From Oceanobacillus jeddahensis (GTDB lineage: Bacteria; Bacillota; Bacilli; Bacillales; Amphibacillaceae): a stretch of DNA of 64,000 nucleotides. Numbering within the stretch: position 1 is the stretch's first letter; each line of letters begins with the position of its first letter. The notes below the pieces were generated by a model. That model made no database searches. It had not been told where the DNA came from and worked only from the letters and a program-made list of their open reading frames with translations. Shown in pieces: positions 1 to 8,176 of the stretch. A program made the translations under genes and the position numbers. The DNA is taken from contig NZ_CCDM010000004.1 of assembly GCF_000750635.1 (NCBI RefSeq), positions 186,001-250,000 on the forward strand. Direction: 5' to 3'.

Positions 1-629
1 TCATCAAAATCTGGTGAAAAATCGAGTTCTGTATATTCCGTTTCTGTTCGAATCTCCCCTGTTTCTGTAATTGTTTTTACAACAAACCACGATTCCTTAT
101 CCACCCAAAGTTCCATATCCCCTAATAGATTATTCGCTTCTTTTGACTCCAGCTTAATATGGAAAGTATTCCGGTCCAGCAGTTCTTCTTCACCAATAAC
201 TTCATAGGTATGCGAATCTTCCATCATTCCGATCATACTTTGGAAATTTTCCTTTGGACTTAAAGCAAATACGTCTCCCATTTCTGAAGTATCTACTTCC
301 ATTACAGTTTCATCCGATTTATTATATACCAGCATCTTTTCACTATCGATGATTGTCTCAATTTCCAAACCAGTTAACTGTTCCTTCGATACTGTTCTCA
401 TATCATCGTCCGAAACATATTCTTCTGAAATCATTTCCCCAGTTATTTCTTCCCCTTCAAACGTCTTCATTTCTGCTTTTCCATAGAAGTCCGTAATTTC
501 ATTCTCTGACTCTATCGCATTATGAATGATTTCTTCTGCAGAGACCTGCATATCCTGCGAACAGCCTCCTAATAAGATTAGGAAAATACTAAGACCAATA
601 AAATATTCTTTCCCTCTTCGTTTTAACAT
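1..629 (-). CDS. LolA-like lipoprotein (3' end outside window)
   Basis: The ATG at 629 follows an AAAGGGG ribosome site, and the frame stays open to the window edge (about 209 residues visible). The N-terminus is a lipoprotein signal: KRR at 3-5, a hydrophobic run, then an LGGC lipobox with the lipidated Cys at 23. The mature part is Glu/Asp-rich and reads like LolA/LppX-type beta-sheet lipoproteins of Firmicutes, which are anchored on the outer face of the membrane. Only 3 bases separate it from the upstream histidine kinase stop, so it is the third gene of a regulator-kinase-lipoprotein operon and may be a target or accessory sensor of that system. The family assignment is from overall character, not a diagnostic motif. 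Confidence 0.8.
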   Translation of the reverse strand, partial: MLKRRGKEYFIGLSIFLILLGGCSQDMQVSAEEIIHNAIESENEITDFYGKAEMKTFEGEEITGEMISEEYVSDDDMRTVSKEQLTGLEIETIIDSEKMLVYNKSDETVMEVDTSEMGDVFALSPKENFQSMIGMMEDSHTYEVIGEEELLDRNTFHIKLESKEANNLLGDMELWVDKESWFVVKTITETGEIRTETEYTELDFSPDFD

Positions 630-632
630 TTT

Positions 633-2090
633 TTATCCCCTTTCTTTTATCCAGCATGCAAATAAAGTTCCTTCATTGTCACTTGACCAAATATTTATTT
701 TTCCTTCGTGGTTTTCCATAATTATTTTCGCGATACTTAGGCCAAGGCCTGAGGTTGCTCCTTTTCCTCTGGACGCATCATCCTGGTAAAAGGGTTCAAA
801 TACTTTCTGTAATTGACTTTCCGCCATTCCTTTTCCTTCATTTTGAATCAATATAACTGTTCCAGCTTCTCTCCATTGATCTACTTCTTCTTTAAAAGTA
901 GGAAAAATCCAATCTGGCAATGGCTTGGTTGACGCAATGGCGGCCAGCCAAATCTGCCTGTGCTGCGGTGTATATCGGATACTATTATCCATTAGATTAT
1001 CTACCAGCCGGATCATCTGCTTCGGATCCAGCTCATAAGCATTTCGAACCTTCCATTCTGTAGTTAAACGAATATCCTTTCTTGCACATGGTTCTTCATA
1101 ACCGGAAAATAACATTTCAAAAAATTCATTCCCGTTCACTTGAACAGACTGAAGCGTATTTTTCGATGATTGAAGTGCTGTAAAAATCGATAAATCATCA
1201 ATCATTTGTTTCATATGTGTTAATTTATCGTTAACAATCATTTGGTATTCTGCTCGTTCTTCTTTAGATAAATGGTGATTTTCCAAGGCTTCCGTATACG
1301 TGCGGATTACTGTCAATGGTGTTTTTAAGTCATGAGATAAAGCAGCTACCATATACTCTTTTTCTTCCTGTTCTTTGACAAGTTCTTCTCTTGTCTCCAT
1401 AATTTGATCTTTCATTTCTTCAAATTGGTGATTTAAAGCGCCAATTTCATCTTTGGATTGATTCAGCTTTTTATCCGTATCTTTCCCGGCTGCAAAAGCC
1501 CACATATGCTCCTGTAATTGATGAAGCGGACGGTTTAGTTTGCGATTTATTGCTACAATAACAATGATGTAAAGCAGGATGAAAAAGATTCCCGAAAGAA
1601 TGAAAGTAAGTAAAAGCTGCTGATTCGAGGTCTCCACCCAACCTGTTCTCCCGAGCGTAATTTCGTAAACACCCGCCAACTGTTGATTTTCATCTAATAC
1701 AGGCTTCTTATAAACGTAGGTTTTCGCCCGTCTCTGCGTTTCATTTAAATTTTCAAACATTCTATCTTGATCCTGTGATAGAGAATACGTTGCTGCTCCT
1801 TCCATCGTTGTAAATAAGTGCAATCCATCATAACGGTATAAATCAATACTGAGATGGTCATCACCGAGCTGGCTCAATGCTTGAAAACGATTATTTTCCA
1901 AAGATTCATACAAAGATGCATCATTCAACTCCCTATCTAAATCCGAAACAAGTATTTGAAAATCAAGATATTCCTTTAAATCCTCTTCCTGATTATAACT
2001 CTGCAAACTGACATAAAGCAGATACACCGCCACAATCGGCAGCAGCATTACCACAAGGTGGCTCACCATCAGCCAATTTTTAATCTTCAT
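633..2090 (-). CDS. Sensor histidine kinase (two-component system 1)
   Basis: A membrane sensor kinase of 485 residues. I place the start at the ATG at 2090 because it overlaps the regulator stop as ATGA; the longer frame from 2129 lies inside the regulator gene. Two membrane segments (about 7-28 and 158-182) enclose an extracellular sensor domain of about 130 residues. A HAMP-like linker follows, then a HisKA domain with the phospho-acceptor His near 253 in a SHDLKTPLT motif, and a HATPase domain with N-box (DNLMDNSIRY) and glycine-rich boxes. Translational coupling to the upstream OmpR-type regulator makes them a cognate pair. The signal is unknown; such pairs often sense envelope stress, but nothing here proves it. 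Confidence 0.93.
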   Translation of the reverse strand: MKIKNWLMVSHLVVMLLPIVAVYLLYVSLQSYNQEEDLKEYLDFQILVSDLDRELNDASLYESLENNRFQALSQLGDDHLSIDLYRYDGLHLFTTMEGAATYSLSQDQDRMFENLNETQRRAKTYVYKKPVLDENQQLAGVYEITLGRTGWVETSNQQLLLTFILSGIFFILLYIIVIVAINRKLNRPLHQLQEHMWAFAAGKDTDKKLNQSKDEIGALNHQFEEMKDQIMETREELVKEQEEKEYMVAALSHDLKTPLTVIRTYTEALENHHLSKEERAEYQMIVNDKLTHMKQMIDDLSIFTALQSSKNTLQSVQVNGNEFFEMLFSGYEEPCARKDIRLTTEWKVRNAYELDPKQMIRLVDNLMDNSIRYTPQHRQIWLAAIASTKPLPDWIFPTFKEEVDQWREAGTVILIQNEGKGMAESQLQKVFEPFYQDDASRGKGATSGLGLSIAKIIMENHEGKINIWSSDNEGTLFACWIKERG

Positions 2091-2797
2091 GATAACGGTT
2101 CTCCTACAAAGCGGTACCCCGCTCCCCAAACCGTCTGGATAAATTTCGCCTGCTTTCCGGTATCCATGAGTTTCGTGCGGAGGCTTTTAATATGAACAGT
2201 CACGGTATTATTGCCATTCACATTTTTCAGCTGCCAAATATGCTCATAAATCCTGGCTTTCTCAAACGTAATAAACGGGTTCCTGGCAAGTAAAAACAAA
2301 ATTTCCTTTTCCTTCGCCGTCAGAACAAGAAGCTCTCCCTCCAAAAATACGGTATCATTTAAAAAATCAATGGCTAATCCATAGGTATACTTTGACATTT
2401 CTGCATCATAGCTTTTACTTGTATAACGCTGATACCTTCTTAAATGGGACTGTACGCGTGCCGTTAATTCCTTGAGACTGAACGGTTTGGTTAAATAATC
2501 ATCCGCGCCTAAATTCAGTCCGCGTATTTTACTGTCATCCTCTCCTTTTGCACTGACGATCAATAAAGGTACATCGCTTTCTAAACGAATCTTTTCACAC
2601 AGCTCATAGCCATCCATCTCCGGCATCATTAAATCGACAAGCACGATGGAAAAGCTGCCTGCTTTAAAATCCTCCCAGCCTTCTATTCCAGTAGATGCCC
2701 ACGTCACCTGAAAACCTTCCCTGTCTAAATGATCCTTCATAATCCGGGCAATTTCATAATCATCTTCTACAATAAAAATGTTTGTTCTCTCTTCCAT
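2087..2797 (-). CDS. OmpR-family response regulator (two-component system 1)
   Basis: A 236-residue DNA-binding regulator. The receiver domain (about 1-120) has the acidic pair EDD at 11-13, the phospho-acceptor Asp at 55 (VDLMMPEMDG) and the conserved Lys in the TKPF motif. The C-terminal winged helix (about 140-232) ends in the VWGAGYRF signature of the OmpR/PhoB class. It is the first gene of an operon with the overlapping histidine kinase and the following lipoprotein. A 133-base gap separates it from the preceding kinase gene on the same strand, so it probably has its own promoter there. Its target genes cannot be read from the sequence. Confidence 0.94.
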   Translation of the reverse strand: MEERTNIFIVEDDYEIARIMKDHLDREGFQVTWASTGIEGWEDFKAGSFSIVLVDLMMPEMDGYELCEKIRLESDVPLLIVSAKGEDDSKIRGLNLGADDYLTKPFSLKELTARVQSHLRRYQRYTSKSYDAEMSKYTYGLAIDFLNDTVFLEGELLVLTAKEKEILFLLARNPFITFEKARIYEHIWQLKNVNGNNTVTVHIKSLRTKLMDTGKQAKFIQTVWGAGYRFVGEPLS

Positions 2798-2930
2798 TGA
2801 AACCCCTCTTCTCTGTCTACTTTAAGTATAAATCACATGCTATGTTATCTTTGAATTCTTTATTTTTAGTTAATAATTGCTATGTAAGAACACGTTACAG
2901 TTTTTTCGCATGCTGCAACGCATTCTTTGA

Positions 2931-4679
2931 TCAATCTTTATCATTTGGTAAAAATACCGTTACCGTTGTGCCCCGATCTTTTTCTGATTGTACAGAAATT
3001 GTTCCTTGATGCAGCTTGGCGATTTGCAAAGCAATACTCATGCCAAGTCCTGTTCCTTCATTTCTCTCTTCTGTATTTGTCCCGCGGTAATAGCGGGTGA
3101 ATAGATGTTTTTGCGTTTCTTCATCCATCCCTGTGCCGTTATCGGTGATTCTGATTTCCAGTCCCTTTTCTTCTTCAGATTGCGTAACTGCGACTTTTAC
3201 CGCTGTGTCCTGCGGGTTATGCTTCCAGGCATTATACATCAGATTATCGATCATTCTTTCAAACAACCGCTCATTGACTTCTATTTTTCTATCTGGTCGA
3301 ACCGGTTCGTACACAACCGAATAATCCTTAAAGGCGACATCCTTCCGAAACTTCTCTATAATCTGTTCCATTGATTCATTCATACTCACCAAGTTAAACG
3401 TCAAGGTATTGGCATCATTTTTCAAACGAAAGCTGAGCGTAAAGTCTTCGATTAGATCAACCATATAACCACTTTTTTCAGTGATCGTATCTCCAATCTC
3501 TTGAAGCTCCTGCTTCGACCATTCATATTGTTCATTCCCCAGCATCCTGCCATAGCCTTCCATAGTGGTCAGAGGTGTGCGAAGATCATGTGAAATTCCC
3601 GCAACCCATTCCTCTCTGCTTTTTTCCAACTGTTCTCTTTCTTTTTGAGAAGCATCCAATTTTACAGCCATCTCATCAAATGCTTGGAAAACCTCTTTAT
3701 ATAATTTATACCTTCTTTTTAACTTGCCATTTTTACGATATACTTTTTTCTTCTCCTGTTCAGTTAAAACTTCTTTATAGTTTCCGTTACCCATCCGGTT
3801 CAGCCAATTCGCAAAAATAAACAAAGGACTTCCATAACGAAAGCTGTTCCAAAAAGCGATCAGCAGCGTAATCGCCAAAATAGCTCCAGCTAAAGCAGCA
3901 ACGATAAAAACAGGTTTTTTTAACATTGTTGATGATTGCTTCTGATTTTGCTTACTCGGTGCAGTTAAAATCCATGAATTTCCAGACTCTCTATCTAATA
4001 AGGTATACTGGTTTTCATCGTAATGATCTGGAGAAATGTCTCTTTCTATCATTTCTAATGGCGATACTTCTATATGCTCATTACTGCCAAATTGCTGGAC
4101 AATATCCCCATTATCATCGTAAATAGCAAGTGTTCCTTCAAGCTGATTCAGTGTTTCTTCCACCTCAGACTGGTCTGCTTCTGCAATACTGCCATTGGTA
4201 TTGACATTTTCTATCAGCTCATTTATAAGAAGAGCTCCCTGTTCCTGATACCCTAGTACAAATAAATATGTGTCTGCGAATAATGGTTTTTCTAATGTAT
4301 ATTTGATAGAATACTCCGCAAGCTGTTCTCTTTCTTTCATTTGTGCTATATCGATACTGTTATAACGCTCCTTTAAATCTGCTGGCACATTTTCAGATTC
4401 AATGACATTTCCCTCTTCATCAATAATTTGCAACCACATGTTCTCTGTCTTCAATACATCACTAATATCATTATCATTCTTTTTATATTCCAGAGGATCA
4501 CCAACATCAATAGCAAGTTCTTCTACCTGATACTGATAATAATCTGCGTCTCTATCCATCTCAACAAGAAAATAGCCGCCTATAAGTGTGGCAAGAAAAA
4601 CGACAACAATCATTAACAAAGCAATAAAACCGAACTGAATGGAGAAATGGAAAAACAACCGTCCTCGCAGCTTTTTCAT
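2931..4679 (-). CDS. Sensor histidine kinase with large extracellular domain (two-component system 2)
   Basis: A 582-residue membrane kinase. One membrane segment lies near 15-38 and a second near 255-277, leaving about 215 residues outside the cell. The phospho-acceptor His is near 364 in a SHDLRTPLTTMEGYGR motif, followed by an ATPase domain with N-box (DNLMYNAWKHN) and a GTGLGMS box. The start overlaps the regulator stop (ATGA), so the two are translationally coupled. The extracellular domain shows no family I can name. The divergent ABC transporter operon at 5983-7589 is the obvious candidate target, as in other Bacillaceae kinase/ABC pairs, but this is inferred from position only. Confidence 0.93.
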   Translation of the reverse strand: MKKLRGRLFFHFSIQFGFIALLMIVVVFLATLIGGYFLVEMDRDADYYQYQVEELAIDVGDPLEYKKNDNDISDVLKTENMWLQIIDEEGNVIESENVPADLKERYNSIDIAQMKEREQLAEYSIKYTLEKPLFADTYLFVLGYQEQGALLINELIENVNTNGSIAEADQSEVEETLNQLEGTLAIYDDNGDIVQQFGSNEHIEVSPLEMIERDISPDHYDENQYTLLDRESGNSWILTAPSKQNQKQSSTMLKKPVFIVAALAGAILAITLLIAFWNSFRYGSPLFIFANWLNRMGNGNYKEVLTEQEKKKVYRKNGKLKRRYKLYKEVFQAFDEMAVKLDASQKEREQLEKSREEWVAGISHDLRTPLTTMEGYGRMLGNEQYEWSKQELQEIGDTITEKSGYMVDLIEDFTLSFRLKNDANTLTFNLVSMNESMEQIIEKFRKDVAFKDYSVVYEPVRPDRKIEVNERLFERMIDNLMYNAWKHNPQDTAVKVAVTQSEEEKGLEIRITDNGTGMDEETQKHLFTRYYRGTNTEERNEGTGLGMSIALQIAKLHQGTISVQSEKDRGTTVTVFLPNDKD

Positions 4680-5389
4680 GAGACATTTCCTTTCACTAAT
4701 TTATATCCCAATCCCCGAACAGTCAGTAAAAATTCCGGTTTACTTGGATTTTCCTCAATTCTTTCTCTGATTCTTCTAATATGTACCGAGACCGTATTCT
4801 CATCTGCAAAGTGTTCAAAACCCCAAACAGCCCCTAATAAGTCCGCTTTAGAAAAAATTCTATTTGGGTGTTTACATAAATAGAGAAGTAATAAATAAAC
4901 CTGTGTTGGGCACGGAACATCTTCTCCATTAACGCTTAATACACCCGCATTTTCATCCAATACAAAACGGCCAAAGTCATATCTGCTGGATTTTTCAGGT
5001 GAAACTGCTTCTGTTTTAGCAGATCTCCTTAAGTAAGCTTTAATTCTTGCTGCTACCTCTAACGGATTAAACGGTTTGGTGACATAGTCATCTCCCCCTG
5101 TTGCAAAACCTGTTAACACATCTAAATCCGACACTTTTGCTGTTAAGAAAAGAATATACGCGTCGGTCAGCTCTCTGATTTTCGGACAAAAATCAAAGCC
5201 GCTCCCATCCGGAAGCATCACGTCCAAAATAATCACTTCTATGTTCTGTTCTTTTAATATATTAATGGCTTCCTGCCCTGTATAAGCTTTTTGTACACGT
5301 TGAAATCCTTCTTTCTTCAGCATCATCTCCAACATATTCACAATTGCTTTTTCATCATCGACGATCAAAATATCTGTTTGTTCCTCCAT
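4676..5389 (-). CDS. OmpR-family response regulator (two-component system 2)
   Basis: A transcriptional regulator of 237 residues. I choose the ATG at 5389 because GGAGGT lies 7 bases upstream; an upstream in-frame ATG at 5404 lacks a good ribosome site. The receiver domain has the acidic DDE at 11-13, phospho-acceptor Asp 56 (LDVMLPDGSG) and the TKPF lysine motif. The C-terminal winged-helix domain ends in VRGLGYKL. It leads an operon with the overlapping histidine kinase. The intergenic region 5390-5542 is shared with the divergent gene at 5543 and probably carries both promoters, so autoregulation or control of the neighbouring ABC genes is plausible. Confidence 0.93.
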   Translation of the reverse strand: MEEQTDILIVDDEKAIVNMLEMMLKKEGFQRVQKAYTGQEAINILKEQNIEVIILDVMLPDGSGFDFCPKIRELTDAYILFLTAKVSDLDVLTGFATGGDDYVTKPFNPLEVAARIKAYLRRSAKTEAVSPEKSSRYDFGRFVLDENAGVLSVNGEDVPCPTQVYLLLLYLCKHPNRIFSKADLLGAVWGFEHFADENTVSVHIRRIRERIEENPSKPEFLLTVRGLGYKLVKGNVS

Positions 5390-5542
5390 GTATGACACCT
5401 CCATTGGTATCGTACCATAGCAAGTTTACGAACAGTTGAACAAATGAAAGCTTTTTTAATTTATTGGTAAAGTTCTGTTCAAATAACAGACAGCTTCATT
5501 TGCTAGAGTAAAAATAAAGAAACTTGAAGAGGAGAAATGGAT

Positions 5543-5953
5543 ATGAAATACAAAACAAAAATGATTTTAACAGCCATTGGCATTTTATTATTTGGCGTTT
5601 TATTTGCGGGGAGTATCCTGTTGTATGGCAATGTCGAAGGAAGTCCTGAGACGCTGGAGCTCGCCCAGTCCTTTATGAAAGATGAAAATATCGTTGAATT
5701 CAGCGAACAGCAAATTGTTACCTATATAGGTTATCTGTTTATCTATTTAGCTGTCATTTCATTTGTCTGGATAATCTTAGGGACAGCAGCTATTTACTTA
5801 TTGAAAAAAGAAAGCAGAGGAAAACCTGCTGGAATTCTATTAATTGGGATAGCCATACTCGGCACCCTATCAACGATCGGTTTAGGAATGTTCAGCGGTA
5901 TAGCCTATTTGATTGCCGGAATCATGGCTGTAATCCGCAGTCGTCCTGCCTAA
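5543..5953 (+). CDS. DUF4064-like small membrane protein
   Basis: A predicted membrane protein of 136 residues. The ATG at 5543 has an AGAGGAG ribosome site at 8 bases; an in-frame ATG at 5537 is too close to it. The hydrophobic segments are near 8-28, 60-85, 95-112 and 115-130. The last two carry small-residue runs (a GIAYLIAGIMAV-type ending) typical of DUF4064 proteins found beside ABC transporters in Bacillaceae. It is the first gene of a plus-strand operon with an ABC-2 permease 29 bases downstream, and is divergent from a response regulator gene. Function is unknown. The family assignment rests on the overall pattern. Confidence 0.8.
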   Translation: MKYKTKMILTAIGILLFGVLFAGSILLYGNVEGSPETLELAQSFMKDENIVEFSEQQIVTYIGYLFIYLAVISFVWIILGTAAIYLLKKESRGKPAGILLIGIAILGTLSTIGLGMFSGIAYLIAGIMAVIRSRPA

Positions 5954-5982
5954 TAACATACAGAAAAAGAGGAGATGAATTT

Positions 5983-6678
5983 ATGTTTACCGTTGCTTTT
6001 AGAGAGTTTAAAAGTTTATTTACCAGCATCCGCTCGATCTTAATGATCGGCGTCCTGTTTGGCGTCACGGTTGGTGCTGCCAGATTAGTCCGCCAATTTG
6101 AAACATACCTTCAAGAGGCAGGACTTGGACAGGATGCTTATGTGATGGGATTAATGCTTTTATTGATTTTAGCTGGACCTTTGTTTGTAACCAGCCTATC
6201 CCATAATATCGTCAATAAAGAGATAGACACACGGACCATCCGTTTTTTAGCAACAAAAACAAGCAGGAATAATATTATCCTTGGGAAATTTATCGGGAGC
6301 TTTTTATTTTGGGGTGTATGTATTACCGTTGCTCTGTTACTCGTCATTCCATTTTCAAAATCGTTTTCCATTTTAAATCTGATTCAGTCGATTATTTTGG
6401 TGTCTTACTTTATCGGTTTGACGTTGTTTCTATCAACCGTCATTCCAAAGCCGTCTTTAAGCATGTTTTTAGGGATCATTATTTCGATTGCTCTGCCGGT
6501 ACTTGGTTTATGGAGTACAGGGACAGATCATCTTTTGGTGAAAGCCATTGGGTACGTAACTCCTTATTTTTATTACATGCAGGAAGAAAAGTTCAATTAT
6601 TACGCTTATTTCGTAGCACTTTTCCCTATTTTATTTATTTTACTAAGCTTATTTATCTTTAGAAAGAGGGATTTATAA
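5983..6678 (+). CDS. ABC-2 type transporter permease
   Basis: A 231-residue integral membrane protein with about six hydrophobic helices, the usual size and spacing of an ABC-2 permease subunit. A GAGGAG ribosome site precedes the ATG. The cytoplasmic segment between helices 2 and 3 has the ABC-2-like stretch NKEIDTRTIRFLATK. The stop codon TAA shares its last base with the ATG of the ATPase gene (TAATG), so the two are translationally coupled and almost certainly one transporter. The substrate is unknown. Co-location with a kinase/regulator pair suggests an efflux or envelope-stress response system. Confidence 0.9.
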   Translation: MFTVAFREFKSLFTSIRSILMIGVLFGVTVGAARLVRQFETYLQEAGLGQDAYVMGLMLLLILAGPLFVTSLSHNIVNKEIDTRTIRFLATKTSRNNIILGKFIGSFLFWGVCITVALLLVIPFSKSFSILNLIQSIILVSYFIGLTLFLSTVIPKPSLSMFLGIIISIALPVLGLWSTGTDHLLVKAIGYVTPYFYYMQEEKFNYYAYFVALFPILFILLSLFIFRKRDL

Positions 6679-7589
6679 TGGTAGCTCTGCAAACGCATCA
6701 GTTAACTAAAATATATGGAAAGAAACCGGTTGTTGATTCCGTTGATTTACATATTCCCCAAGGAACAATCTTTGGCTTCCTTGGAAAGAATGGAGCTGGT
6801 AAATCCACTTTTATCAATATGGTGACCGGACTTATCATGCCCAGCTCCGGTTCCTTTGAAGTTTTGGGACAGCCTGAAAAAAAACTTGAATCTATTCAAA
6901 GCGAGATTGGTGTGCTGCCGGACTACTCTACCTTTTATGATGATTTAACAGCATACAAACATTTAAACTACTTTCGGAAATTAGTAAAACAATCCCTTTC
7001 CAAACAGGATATTATCCGTGTTCTCGAACAAGTTGGATTAGAGGATGCCGTCCATGTCAAAGTGAAAAAGTTTTCGTTTGGAATGAAAAAGAAACTGGGA
7101 ATCGCCCAAAGTATCATTCATCAGCCTAAACTGCTCTTTCTTGATGAACCAACATCCGGCGTCGATGCCAATGCGGTCTTGAATATCCATGCCTTGATCA
7201 AGGAAATTGCTGTCCAGGGAACAACCATTCTCTTAACTTCCCATAATTTAAATGAAGTAGAGAAGCTATGTGATGAGATCGCCATTATGAATAAGGGAAG
7301 TATACAAACACAGGGAACAATGAAACAGCTGCGAGAACAGTATCAACAGGACATCGTGATTCATATTCATCATCACACCCTATCTGAAAAGGAGCAGTTA
7401 CAATTACAGAATTCCTTCACAGACCTTGCTGAGAAAATCCAAATCGGAGAAACTGATTCCGAAATCACCGTGCCCTCCAAGGAGCTGATTCCGCAAGTAA
7501 ATAAACAATTTACAGGTCAGGACATCGATGTATTTCGACTTGAAGTAGAAGAACCTTCGCTGGAGGAAATTTTTCTTAATCTGGAATAA
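6678..7589 (+). CDS. ABC transporter ATP-binding protein
   Basis: A 303-residue ATPase subunit. The nucleotide-binding domain (about 1-220) has Walker A GKNGAGKST, Q-loop region, a degenerate signature (FSFGMKKKLG) in place of LSGGQ, Walker B LLFLDEPTSG and the switch His (TSHNLNE). The FGMKKKL type of signature is usual for ABC-2 exporters of the CcmA/BcrA class. A C-terminal extension of about 80 residues ends in EPSLEEIFLNLE, also typical of that class. It is translationally coupled to the permease at 5983. The transported compound cannot be deduced. Confidence 0.93.
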   Translation: MVALQTHQLTKIYGKKPVVDSVDLHIPQGTIFGFLGKNGAGKSTFINMVTGLIMPSSGSFEVLGQPEKKLESIQSEIGVLPDYSTFYDDLTAYKHLNYFRKLVKQSLSKQDIIRVLEQVGLEDAVHVKVKKFSFGMKKKLGIAQSIIHQPKLLFLDEPTSGVDANAVLNIHALIKEIAVQGTTILLTSHNLNEVEKLCDEIAIMNKGSIQTQGTMKQLREQYQQDIVIHIHHHTLSEKEQLQLQNSFTDLAEKIQIGETDSEITVPSKELIPQVNKQFTGQDIDVFRLEVEEPSLEEIFLNLE

Positions 7590-7640
7590 TAAAACGAAAC
7601 TTCATTCAGCGGGAGTTTTACGGGCGGTTCTCCGTGATAA
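7588..7640 (-). repeat. Short, internally deleted copy of the dispersed palindromic repeat
   Basis: This 53-base segment joins the left end seen at 50098 (AAAACGAAACTTCATTCAG, then GGGAG) directly to the right end (TTTTACGGGCGGTTCTCCGTG). All intervening sequence present in the longer copies at 27903 and 50098 is missing. The junction falls at a GGGAG present in both halves, consistent with deletion between short repeats. It lies directly after the ABC ATPase stop codon. Confidence 0.85.
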
Positions 7641-7684
7641 AGTCTGCATAATACAGCAGAAGAAATGAAAGGTGATTTAATTTG

Positions 7685-8176
7685 ATGAAAGACATTCCGG
7701 CACCACAACGCAGGCTGTCCAAAGACAGTATCAAAGTTTGGCTTATTAATGAAATACTATCGAATGCGATTGGTTTATGTATACTTGGTCTATTACTCTA
7801 TCTAGGCTACTATTTTTCATGGAAAGAATGGATAGCTTGGATAATCATGGGGCTGATTTTGTTTACGATTATCGATATAGGCTTCTCCCCTTTTAAACTC
7901 AAAAGGCGTTATCAGCATTGGCGTTTTGGAGTTAGCAAGGAATTTTTACAATTACGGTCAGGGGCGCTTTTCCAAAAACATCAGGTGATACCCATGACGA
8001 AAATACAATCCGTATCCATTCATCAAGGACCATTATTAAGAAAATATAAACTTTATCAGCTGAAGGTCAACACGATAACAACACGGCATACCATTCCTCC
8101 CTTAGATGAAATAGAAGCAATGGTACTTCGCCAGCAAATCGCAAGCTATGCGAATGTGAAGGAGCGGGACGCATGA
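7685..8176 (+). CDS. ydbS: Bacterial PH-domain membrane protein YdbS
   Basis: A membrane protein of 163 residues with two adjacent N-terminal helices (about 18-55), then a bacterial pleckstrin-like (bPH2, former DUF304) domain with the typical RRYQHWRFGV and IPMTKIQSVSI stretches. I use the ATG at 7685, 10 bases after an AAGGTG site; a TTG at 7682 is an alternative. Its stop overlaps the next gene as ATGA, and the pair matches the ydbS-ydbT arrangement of Bacillus subtilis. Members are linked in that species to resistance to certain antimicrobial peptides; the role here is inferred by homology only. Confidence 0.87.
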   Translation: MKDIPAPQRRLSKDSIKVWLINEILSNAIGLCILGLLLYLGYYFSWKEWIAWIIMGLILFTIIDIGFSPFKLKRRYQHWRFGVSKEFLQLRSGALFQKHQVIPMTKIQSVSIHQGPLLRKYKLYQLKVNTITTRHTIPPLDEIEAMVLRQQIASYANVKERDA

